DNA of 64,000 nt from Prasinococcaceae sp. CCMP 1430 (lineage: Eukaryota; Prasinodermophyta; Palmophyllophyceae; Prasinococcales; Prasinococcaceae): the NCBI GenBank assembly GCA_013416795.1, contig RQSC01000008.1, positions 248,497 through 312,496 on the forward strand, in the 5' to 3' direction. Shown here piece by piece: positions 20,042-28,700 of the stretch. The notes beneath the pieces were generated by a model. The model was given only the letters and a program-made list of their open reading frames with translations, searched no databases and had not been told where the DNA came from. Made by a program: the position numbers and the translations under genes. The stretch's first letter is position 1. Every line of letters begins with the position of its first letter.

Positions 20042-21457
20042 TCACTCGTTGGCGGCGGCCTTGCCCAGCTCGTGTGAGTAGGTGGCGAGGCGTCCGTCGG
20101 CGCCACCGCTCGCAACGGCGCTGCCACCGGTCCACGTTACGCACAGAGCCTTGCCCTCGTGCGCCTTGAGCGTATGCAGCGGCACGCTAGCGCGCACGTC
20201 CCACACCTTGACGCTGCCGTCGTGTGAGGACGAGGCGAGCAGGTGCCCCGCGCCGACGTGCGCGTCCGCCCATGCCACGCAGCTTACCCACGCAGTGTGC
20301 CCAGCGAGCCGCACGGCACCGGCGGTGGAGCCCGCTGCGCGCACATCCCACAGTTGCACGGCCGGGTCGACGCCACCCGTGGCGACGAGGCCGCCGCTGC
20401 CGCAGCGCTGCGCGTCGAGCGCGTGCACGGCCTTTGTGGCGTACAGCGGCGCGCGCGTCTCCTTGCCCGACTCGATGTCCCACAGCCGCAGGCTCCTATC
20501 CCAGGATGCCGTCACGGCCGCGCTGCTGCCGCCCTGCAGCCACGCGGCGCCCGAGACGCACTGCGAGTGCCCCTCGAGCGTCAGCAGCGCGCCGGCCCGA
20601 GAGGTGTGCGCCACGGCGTCGCCCCTGCTCGCGCCCTTCGCGCCCGCCCTGGCGCCGCGCGCGGTGCGCCTCCGCTTGGTGTCACCCTCGCCCTCACCCT
20701 CGTCGCCGTCACCGCCGTCGGCCTCGCCCTCGATGACGGAGGCGACGTCCCACAGCCGTGCGGCGCCGTCCCAGCCGCCGGTGAGCAGCCGGCGCCCGCC
20801 CGCGCCCGCGGCGACGCACTGCGCGGCGTCGGCATGCGCGTCAATTTCTGCGACGGCCTGCAGCTCTACCTTCCCACCGCCCGCGCGCGCAGCGCGCCAC
20901 AGCCGCACAGTCGCGTCCTTGGCAGCCGTGGCGACGAGTTCGCCCTTGGCGTCGCCGAGGGCCGCTGCTGCGACGACCGACGCGGAGTGCCCCGCGCAGC
21001 TGGCGAGAACGTCGCCGCTCGCTGGGTCGTGCAGGCGCACCACGCTGTCATAAGAGCCCGTGACCACGAGCGGCGCCGCGTCGCCACCTGGTGAGGCGGC
21101 GAGGCCCGCGACGGCGCCCACCCAGTCGCTCTGCTTCCGGCGGCTCTGCTGCTCCGGCGGCGCCGCCGCGGGCACGTACTCGAGCTCGACGACGCGCTCC
21201 GCCGAGAGGCCCTTGGCGAGCAGCGCGCCCTCGAGCGTCGTGCGCAGCAGCTCCCCCTCGATTAGGAAGTCGAACGGCCTCGTCCGCCCGCCACCCTTGC
21301 CTGCGGCCGCCAGCAGCGAGTTGACCACCTCGCTCAGGCCGTAGCGCGCCAGCCGCGCGGGCACCGCGAGCGGCGCCCGCGGCACGCGCAGCTCGTCGGG
21401 CAGCCGCGTCACGAAGCGCACCTGCTGCACATGGCCCTCCCCCGCGTCGTCCGCCAT
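20042..21457 (-). CDS. WDR12: Ribosome biogenesis protein WDR12/YTM1
   Basis: A single exon of 471 residues. The N-terminal NLE (ubiquitin-like) domain (about residues 12-80) reads VQQVRFVTRLPDELRVPRAPLAVPARLARYGLSEVVN, a close family match. Seven WD40 repeats follow, with DWVGAVAGL, VRLHDPASGDVLASCAGH, LWDVRAAG and VKVWDVRASVPLHTLKAHEGKALCV among the visible strands. An acidic then basic insert (about residues 245-280) lies between blades. WDR12 forms the PeBoW complex with PES1 and BOP1 and is needed for 27S pre-rRNA processing in the nucleolus. Its NLE domain is the handle that midasin pulls on, and the midasin gene starts about 4.5 kb away. It converges on SEN2 with 149 bases between the stops. 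Confidence 0.95.
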   Translation of the reverse strand: MADDAGEGHVQQVRFVTRLPDELRVPRAPLAVPARLARYGLSEVVNSLLAAAGKGGGRTRPFDFLIEGELLRTTLEGALLAKGLSAERVVELEYVPAAAPPEQQSRRKQSDWVGAVAGLAASPGGDAAPLVVTGSYDSVVRLHDPASGDVLASCAGHSASVVAAAALGDAKGELVATAAKDATVRLWRAARAGGGKVELQAVAEIDAHADAAQCVAAGAGGRRLLTGGWDGAARLWDVASVIEGEADGGDGDEGEGEGDTKRRRTARGARAGAKGASRGDAVAHTSRAGALLTLEGHSQCVSGAAWLQGGSSAAVTASWDRSLRLWDIESGKETRAPLYATKAVHALDAQRCGSGGLVATGGVDPAVQLWDVRAAGSTAGAVRLAGHTAWVSCVAWADAHVGAGHLLASSSHDGSVKVWDVRASVPLHTLKAHEGKALCVTWTGGSAVASGGADGRLATYSHELGKAAANE

Positions 21458-21713
21458 CGCGCCCCGCGGCTCCCCGTCCGCCCGGACGCGGCGGAGAGGA
21501 GGGTAGGAGGCGAGTAGGCGCGGAGGTCGCGGGGGGGGCCCGAGCGCGCCGCTCCTCCTCCGCGCGCGGGTCCCACCCCTCCCTGCTGGCCGCGCCCGGT
21601 GTGGCAGGCGGCGCTGGCGCCGCGGGCGGGGCGCAATGGCGTTTCACCTAGCCGCCGCAGCCGCCACGCGCGCGCCCGCGCAAGAATTAACCCTATCGAC
21701 GCCCGCCCGTGAA

Positions 21714-21743
21714 AACCCAAATTCGCGCGCAAGAGTTTGGGTT
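21714..21743. repeat. inverted repeat, 8-bp arms
   Basis: AACCCAAA and TTTGGGTT arms separated by 14 bases, in the WDR12/RPL27A upstream region. It could be a two-sided protein-binding site. Confidence 0.7.
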
Positions 21744-21831
21744 GGCTGTCGCGCGCCCACGCGCGCGCGCACGCACGCATCCCCGGCCGGCGGCGGAATC
21801 CTCCGTGGCGTACCCTGATGCTATGGATTCC

Positions 21832-21855
21832 ATCAAAATATGTATGTATTTTGAT
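21832..21855. repeat. inverted repeat, 9-bp arms, AT-rich
   Basis: ATCAAAATA and TATTTTGAT arms flank a 6-base spacer TGTATG. It sits in an AT-rich island between two divergent genes, so a regulatory palindrome is plausible. Confidence 0.7.
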
Positions 21856-22009
21856 ATAATTGTGATTCCGCATATGTACAACAGAGCGCGGCGGCGCTTG
21901 AGGGTTCCATATATGCATCCGCGGTGACGCGCATTTTTTTTGGTGCGTTTTTTTGTGTAAATCGACTCAATTCTGCGGATGTGTAGATAATTCCGTTCTT
22001 TTTAAATAT

Positions 22010-22753
22010 TTAGTCGAGTACAGAAGCGACGGACTGTGGCATCGAAATGTAAGAAAAAAATAAAAGCGCGAGATGAAGGCTGCGCGCGCCGTGGGGGCCC
22101 GCGCGGAGCGGTGTGTGGGCGCGCGCGCGCGGGGGTGTGCGCCACAGCGCTGCCTCCGAGCACTGCCGTCGCCGCTCGCCATGCCGACCCGCCTCCACAA
22201 GAACCGCAAGAAGAGGGGTCACGTCTCGGCCGGCCATGGCCGCATCGGCAAGCAGTACGTCGCGCGCGAGGGCGAGCGGCCGGGGCGGCGAGCGCGCGCG
22301 CGCGAGCGTGCGCGCGCGCGAGCGCGTGCGCGCGCGCGAGCGCGTGACGTGGGTCCGTGCGGGCGCGGGGGGCGTTTGGCGCCTCACCTTGCATTCGCCT
22401 TCGTAGTACTCCTTGAGCGCGTCCTCGGGCCAGCCGGCCTCGCTCGCCGGCCCGTTGACGAGCGCGGCGCCCTCGCCGTGGCGCAGCTCGAGCAACAGTG
22501 CGCTGCACACACGTGTGCACTCCGGCAGCGAGTCGTACGCGCTCGCGTTGGCGCCGTTGCGCGTGTTGCCACGGCGGCGCTTGCGGTTGTTTATCAGCGC
22601 GAGGTCTGCCTCAATCTCGAGCGCTGACAGCGGCGGCGCGCACGGCGGCCGCTGCAGCGTGCAGTAGAGAAGGCGCTGCTGCTTGGCGGTCAGCTCCTTG
22701 GCCGACGGCTTGCCGCCGCGGCCGCGGCCGGCGTCGTCGCCCGCGCGCGACAT
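22010..22753 (-). CDS. small unknown gene interlocked with RPL27A
   Basis: Not recognised. Exon 1 (22753-22388) starts [14 protein letters not shown] and runs 122 codons, including [41 protein letters not shown] and [20 protein letters not shown]. Composition is normal for a protein, not low-complexity. A GTGAGG donor follows GECK. A strong acceptor (a T-rich tract ending CACAG at 22034) leads to a 7-codon last exon SVASVLD and a stop at 22010, just before AAATATTTAAAA. The total is 129 residues. Exon 1 lies inside RPL27A intron 1, and its own intron (22387-22034) contains RPL27A exon 1 on the other strand. The intron is 354 nt, a multiple of three with no stop, so an unspliced protein of about 247 residues is also possible. 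Confidence 0.5.
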   Translation of the reverse strand: MSRAGDDAGRGRGGKPSAKELTAKQQRLLYCTLQRPPCAPPLSALEIEADLALINNRKRRRGNTRNGANASAYDSLPECTRVCSALLLELRHGEGAALVNGPASEAGWPEDALKEYYEGECKVRRQTPPAPARTHVTRSRARTRSRARTLARARSPPRPLALARDVLLADAAMAGRDVTPLLAVLVEAGRHGERRRQCSEAALWRTPPRARAHTPLRAGPHGARSLHLALLFFSYISMPQSVASVLD

Positions 22754-23778
22754 CACGTCGCGTCAGCGAGGCTGAAGGAGAGGAGGGAGGGGCGCGGAGG
22801 ACGCCCACCCGCCCGCGCGCGCGCACCCTGCATTTTCCGCACGGACATGCGCGTTCGCACGTGCGAGGGGTGTGAGGCGGGGTGGGACGGGGGTTGGAAG
22901 CCGCGCGGCCGCACGTGTGTGCGAGGGCGCGACGAGCGTGGGATCTAGCGCTCCTGCCATGCTTGGCGGCGGCGGGGCCACCCTCGGGCGGCACCGCGGG
23001 CGGCGCGCCACGCGCTGTGCACAGGGCGGTTTCGGCGCGCGGGTTGGCGTGGCCCAGCCGGCGCCGGCCAGGGGGCGAGGCGCCGCGCGGGCAGCGCGCG
23101 CCCATTGTCCGCCACGCCCTGTGCCGCCCGTGGCATGTGGGCGTGCGATCGCGAAGCTGCGCAGGACGCCGTAGCTCCGTGCGCCCTGTGTTCCCGCCCT
23201 GGACAGGCGCTGACGACTGCGCGCCAACCCCACTGCCGCCGATCCCGCACAGCCGCAAGCACCCGTCCGGCCGTGGTAACGCTGGTGGCCAGCACCACCA
23301 CCGCATCATGATGGACAAGTACCATCCGGGTTACTGTACGTAGTCGCTTGCGATGCGCTCGCCGTGGAAGGGCCGCGCGTGGGGCCGCGCTCGCCCGCTC
23401 CTGTCGGCAGTCGCGCCGCGCGCAAGCCGCTGCAGCGCTTGCCCACGTAGCCCATGGGCTCGGCGCTGACCCCGCTGGCGCGCCACGCGCTCACCCTCAC
23501 TCACAGTCGGCAAGGTGGGCATGCGCTACTTCCACAAGCTGAAGAACAGGTTCTTCTGCCCCACGATCAACATCGACAAGCTGCCCACGCTCCTCGGCGA
23601 CGCCAAGGCGCCGGCCGGCCAGGTCCCCGTCGTGGACGTGACCAAGGCGGGCATCTTCAAGGTGCTCGGCAAGTCGGCCGACAACCTGCCCGCCATGATC
23701 GTCAAGGCGAAGTTCTTCAGCAAGCTCGCGGAGAAGAGGATCAAGGAGGCTGGTGGCGCGTGCGTGCTCACCGCGTAA
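22181..23778 (+). CDS. RPL27A: 60S ribosomal protein L27a (uL15)
   Basis: Three exons, 22181-22254, 23253-23335 and 23507-23778, give 142 residues. Both splice sites split codons (CA/C for His, T/TC for Phe) and restore the family sequence exactly: [62 protein letters not shown], then a C-terminal [10 protein letters not shown] and GGACVLTA. The MRYFHKL..FFCP block resembles land-plant uL15 more than animal or yeast forms. uL15 is a large-subunit protein near the peptide exit region. Both donors are GTACGT. Intron 1 (998 nt) is GC-repeat-rich and holds an antisense exon. There is no stop-codon problem or missing block. Confidence 0.97.
22270..22347. repeat. (GC)n/GAGCG(C/T) simple-sequence tract
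   Basis: Repeated GCGCGCGCGAGCGTGCGCGC-type units in RPL27A intron 1. On the other strand it falls in the intron of the antisense gene. Confidence 0.7.
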
Positions 23779-24000
23779 ATTAACTAAACACAAAAGAACT
23801 CCTGGCGCGCATGCGTCGCCTGAGCGCGCGACGCGGGGAAGCGTTTTCTGCGTGCGTGTGTGGAGCTGGTGCGGCCGGTCTGAGTGCGCAAGCAAGAATC
23901 GGCGTCTGCCCGCACGCAGCGGGATACAGCCGCTGCGACGATATATTAAGGGGGCATGGGGGCGGGGGCGGGCATAGGCATGGATGGCAAGGCCATGATA

Positions 24001-24032
<32 letters not shown>

Positions 24033-24132
24033 CTCTTCGGACATGGCGCGCACGGGCCCGAGGGCCCGAGGGTGCGCACGTGCACACGCGCGGGTGCTTC
24101 CGCACGGCGCAACGTGGTCGGGCCCATGCGCC
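23779..24132. other. convergent intergenic region with poly-G
   Basis: No gene is seen between the RPL27A and V-ATPase d stops. An ATATATTAA patch lies at 23940-23949 and a 32-base G run at 24001-24032. Confidence 0.6.
24001..24032 (+). repeat. G32 homopolymer
   Basis: Thirty-two consecutive Gs (C on the minus strand), likely within or just past the V-ATPase d 3' UTR. It could form G-quadruplexes. The exact length is unreliable in sequencing. Confidence 0.9.
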
Positions 24133-25565
24133 TCACCATGGCACGACGATGCCGTCGTGCACGCGCGACTTTTGGTTCTGCGCGACACACTCGGCTACCC
24201 ACATAAGGTTTCGGATCTCCTGTTCGCGTAGACGGAAGTACGAGTAGAAGATGGCGAAATGGAACTGCTGCTCGAAGCTCAGCACGAGCTTCTTTGACTC
24301 GACCTCGTAGAAGGCCTTGTCCATGGCCTGCGCCTCAGCCTGCGAGATGCGCGAGAACATCGAGGAGTACTGGGGAACGCGTTCGACGACCGCGCGCACC
24401 TGGTCGAAGTCGTCGCATGCGGCGAGCGCCTCGTGGCCCGGCCCCGCGAGCGCGCCGAATGACGAGAACAGCCGGCGGCGATCATCGCGCGTGAGCTCCG
24501 TGCCGATCGAGTTGACGGTGATGGTGATCGCGCGCTTGTCCGCCTCGATGCTCAGCAGCTCGTCCATGATGGTGGCCGTGGCGCCGCCGCAGCCCAGGCA
24601 GAACTGGTGGAAGTCGTCCAGGTAGGCGCGGTAAAGCGTGTTGCGCAGGATCTCTATGTTCATCTCGTCGAGGTCCTCGCTTGACAGCGTGTTGGAGAAG
24701 TACTTGCCCAGCGGCGTGTCCACCAGGACCAGGCGGTAGAGCTCCTGCATCGAGCTCGCCACCGCCAGCGACGCGATCGAGTCGAACATGCCGAGCGGGT
24801 GGCACTTGGCCACCAGCTCCTCCACCTGCCGCTCGTGCAGCGTGCCCATGACAATGAGCACCACGTTGTCGATCATGGGACCGTAGGTCAGATAATCGAG
24901 AAAGTCGGCGAGGGAGCCCGTGGCATGAGCGCGGAGGTGTTTAAACTCATCCACGAGCTTCTGTGTGCACCTGTCCACGACGCGCGACACCTGCAGCGGC
25001 GAAGGCTCATTTTGCACGTACGGCCCGTAGTCGGTCGCGTTGAGGTTGAGCTTGATGTCGTCCAGCGTGTCGCACTGCCCCAGGTTGTTGTAGTCTGCTG
25101 CGGTGAGGAGGTTGCCCTGTACGATTCGCGCGAGAGAGTGTGAGCGTGCCGCCGCGGGACCATCGCACGAACGTGTGGAGTGCGAACGCGGCGCCCCTGC
25201 CCCTGGCGCGGCCGGCGCGGCCGGCGCTGGCGCTGAGGCCGATGCTTCCGAAAAGTGGCGCTGGCACAGGCGCGGGAGTGGGCGCGTGCCCGGGCATAGG
25301 CCATCGCAACCGTGGGAGCGTGGGCGCAGGAGGGACCGACTACCGCCCAACGTACAGGGACACGCAATCCCGCCAGCGCCCCGAGCCCCGCGCTCGGTGC
25401 CAGCGCGGCAACACCCCCTGCTCCGCGCCCCCGCCCCCCGCTCCGCGCTTTACGCGCGCGTGCGCGCGCCCGCACCTTGTAGCCGCGCAGGATCGCCTCG
25501 AGGTAGCCGTTGTCGGCGTTGAAGGTGAGCGCCTCGAGCCCGTAGCCGCTCCACGAGAGCGACAT
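24133..25565 (-). CDS. VMA6: V-type H+-ATPase subunit d (VMA6)
   Basis: Two exons, 25565-25476 (MSLSWSGYGLEALTFNADNG to RGYK) and 25116-24133, give 357 residues, the family length. The join RGYK/GNLLTAADYNNLGQCDTLDDIKLNL matches the V-ATPase d/AC39 start. Later family blocks: NATDYGPYVQNE, FLDYLTYGPMIDNVVLIVMGTLH, CHPLGMFDSIASL, SLLSIEADKRAI-like helices and NLMWVAECVAQNQKSRVHDGIV at the end. Subunit d sits between the Vo proteolipid ring and the central stalk of the vacuolar proton pump. The intron (25475-25117) has a GTGCGG donor and a TACAG acceptor. It is divergent from midasin, with about 220-500 bases between depending on the midasin start. Confidence 0.96.
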
Positions 25566-25788
25566 CGCGCGCGCCCGCCGCGCGCAGGCGCGCGCGCGGA
25601 GGGCCGGGGGGGGAAGGGGGGGGGGGAGGTCGGGGCACCGCGCCCCGCGCGCGCTGTGAGTGTGGCGCCGCCGCGCAGCACGTTTTTTCCAGTTGTTTTC
25701 TCACCTCCACTTTTTTTCCCCCCACTGTGCCTCTCCCTCGCCCGCTCGCATCCCGTCTTTGTGTAAATACTTCAAAGGGTTCATTTTG
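25566..25788. promoter_or_regulatory. divergent upstream region, VMA6/MDN1
   Basis: Pyrimidine tracts (25681-25745) follow G runs near 25610-25630. The AT-rich patch at 25760-25800 includes GTGTAAAT, which also occurs in the RPL27A upstream region near 21954. A shared element is possible but unproven. Confidence 0.4.
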
Positions 25789-28700
25789 ATGTATTGTGTG
25801 GACCCTGGATTGGTTGTACCTGATGTAAGCCCCAGCGAACCTGCGCGCGCGTCAGCGCGATTCGACTATTGTCTGGATTGCGTCGAAATATTTGGTGGCT
25901 ATTTCAGCGCGCGTCACGTAAACCCGAAAGGGGAAAGGACCCGCCCGGCGGCCCAGCCGCCGGCCGGCGGCTGGGCGGCGGAGGAGGAGCGGGCAGCGCC
26001 GGGCGCCGCCCCCGCCCAGCGTCGCCGACGCCGGCGCCGCTCCCGGCGGGCGCCACCCGGCGCTTGCTGTGCCCCGCTCGCTCCTGCTGCGCGTGGCGGA
26101 CGCTCTCGCTCAGGGCGCCGAGGCAGGGGAAGATGGGGGCAGCCCCGAGGATGGCGAGCGCCGCGCGCTCGCCGCAGCGCTTGTTGCCGCACGTGCCCCG
26201 CATGCCGCGGCGGCCGCGGCCCGATACGCAGCGTCCGCACCCGCACCGTTTGCACACCACGAGCTCGTGCCTGGGGCCGACGAGGCGGCGCTGCACGAAG
26301 CTCTGCGCTCGGCGGGCGGCGGCGTGCGAGAGCACGGTGGGCTCGGCCGCCTGCTGTGGGCCGCCGCCGTGATGCATCGCGCCGCGCCGGGCGCGGCCGG
26401 TGCTCACTGGGACTGGCGTCGGCTGCACCTCTTGCTTCGCGTTGCCGGGGCGAGTGCAGGAACGCGAGAGAGCGCCGAGGAAGACGCGTTCGACTCCGAA
26501 GCGTCCCTCGCTCGCTATGGCGCGGCGCGCCTGCTCGCCAGGCATCTGAGGCTCGCGGGCGACGCGGCCGACGCGCTTATGGGGGCGGCGGTGTGCCCGC
26601 GCGGCCGCGCCGCCGGCGCTCACGCGTGGGCCGAGTGGGACGCCGAGGTGGCGTATGCGACGGCGGAGCCGTACCTCGACGACAACGCCGCCGACGACGC
26701 ACGCGACGGCGTCGACGTGGACAATGACGCAGAGGCTATGGACGCGGATGGCGAAGGCGCGGAGGCGCCGGCGACGCCGGAGCGCCACGCAGATGGCGGC
26801 TTTGGTGGGCGCTTCGTTGACGTTTGTGGCGTGCAGCTGCCGCGTGCGGAGTGCTCCTCTGGCGATGGCGACGCCGACGACAGCGGTAGCCGTGGGCCTT
26901 CGCTTGTGCTCACGGCCGGTGCTCGCGCCGCACTACTCGCGGCGGCGCTCGCGCTCGCGCGCCGCCGGCCTGTGCTCCTGGAAGGCCCGCCTGGCTGCGG
27001 CAAGAGCGCGCTCGTGCGCGAGCTCGCATGCCGCACGGGGCACGCGAAGTCGATGGCAGTGGTGCACCTGGACGACCAGATGGATAGCAAGTCTTTGCTG
27101 GGCACGTACGCGTGCACCAAAACCCCTGGCGAATTTGTGTGGGCACCGGGCGTGCTCACGCAGGCGGTAGCGCGCGGGTTCTGGGTGGTATTTGAGGACA
27201 TCGACCTGGCGCCGCCAGAGGTGATCACTGCGCTGCTGCCGCTGCTCGAGGGGCGCCAGCTGCACCTGCCTGGGCGTGCGGGAACGCTCGCCGCGCACCC
27301 GGGCTTCCAGCTCTTCGGCACGGTGTCGGTTGGCGGATCTGGGGCAGTTGCGGGGGGCGCGGCGCATGAGCGCACGCGGCCGCTGTGGTCGGCGGTGGCG
27401 CTCGACGCGCCCGCGGAGGACGACATGGCAGATATTCTCGCCGCCCTGCATCCGGAGCTTGCGCGAGTGGCGCCGGCAGTGCTTGACACGCTCGCGGCGG
27501 TCCGAAGTGTGTGTGCGGGCGGGGCGGGGGCGGGACCAGCCCTAGCATCGGTACAGCCCGACGCGGGCAGCGACGGTGGCGAGCAGGATGCGTCGCCGCG
27601 CGAGCAGAAACAGAGCCAGCAGAGTGTCCGCTATGGCCGTGCTCTCACCGTCCGCGAGATGCTCGCCCTCGCACGCCGACTGGGTGGTGTGGCCGCCGCG
27701 AACGCGCGTCCAGAGGGACCCGCCGGCGTTGCGGCACTCTCAACAGAGGGTCGTGAGCTCGCCTGCCGCGAGGCCATTGATGTCTTCGCCGCTCACATAT
27801 CGGATGCGCGAGAGCGCTCGACGGTCCTCGCGGCGGTCGCGCGCGCATGGGGTGTGCCGTCAGAGCGCGCGGAGTACTTCGATATGATGCATGCACCGAC
27901 AATGTCGTCGATCGCGACAGAGCTGAGCGTGGGGCGTGCATCGCTTACCCGCTCGCGTGCGGGCGCGCGCCCCGCGAGCGAGCGGCGCGCCTACGTGCGC
28001 GCTGGTGCAGCTATGCGCGCCCTCGAGCGTGTTGCTCGCGCGGCATCGCTGGGCGAGCCCATGTTGCTTGTTGGAGAGACGGGCGTGGGCAAGACGGCGT
28101 CTCTGACCTATCTTGCCGATGAGGCTGGAGCGCGCCTCACGGTCGTCAACATGAGCCAGCAGAGTGACGCCACTGACCTTCTCGGCGGACACAAGCCCAT
28201 CGAGGCGGGCTTGCTGACTGGGCCGCTACTCTCGCGCTTCGAGCTACTCTTCGAGCGCACCTTCGAGCACGGCCAGAACGCACAATTTCTTGAGCGCTCG
28301 CGCGCTGCCGCACGCAAGCGCAAGTGGAAGCAGCTTTTCAAGGCCTTTCGGCTGGCGAGTGCGCACGTGCGAAAGCTTGCCGAGGGTGCAGCCATCGGTG
28401 GTGCGGGGACTTGCACCGATCATGGCGACTCTGTTGTTGATGCCGGGACTGATGCGCGCGATCGTGAGCCGGTCGTCGATGGCGGCACCAGCACGGGCGG
28501 GGGGAATGCGAAAGCAAAGGGCAAGCGTTCGAGCGCTGAGCGGACTGAGCAGGTCGAGTCAACGCCCACGAAGCGCCAGCGGAAAGGCGGCGCTGTCGGT
28601 GGTGTCGGCGGCGATGGCATCCCCGCGCCGCTGCTGGCGGAATGGGCAGACTTCGAAGTGGCTGCTGCAGAGGCTGAAGCTCAGGTCACGGCGTCCAAGG

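Larger units (their letters stand above)
21458..22180. promoter_or_regulatory. divergent upstream region, WDR12/RPL27A
   Basis: Upstream sequence of both genes. From about 21,820 to 22,070 it is strikingly AT-rich, with TATATAAT-like stretches, TTTTTTTT (21933-21940) and AATATTTA (near 22003-22010). Two perfect inverted repeats lie inside (separate entries). The last exon of the proposed antisense gene (22010-22033) also falls here. Confidence 0.5.
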
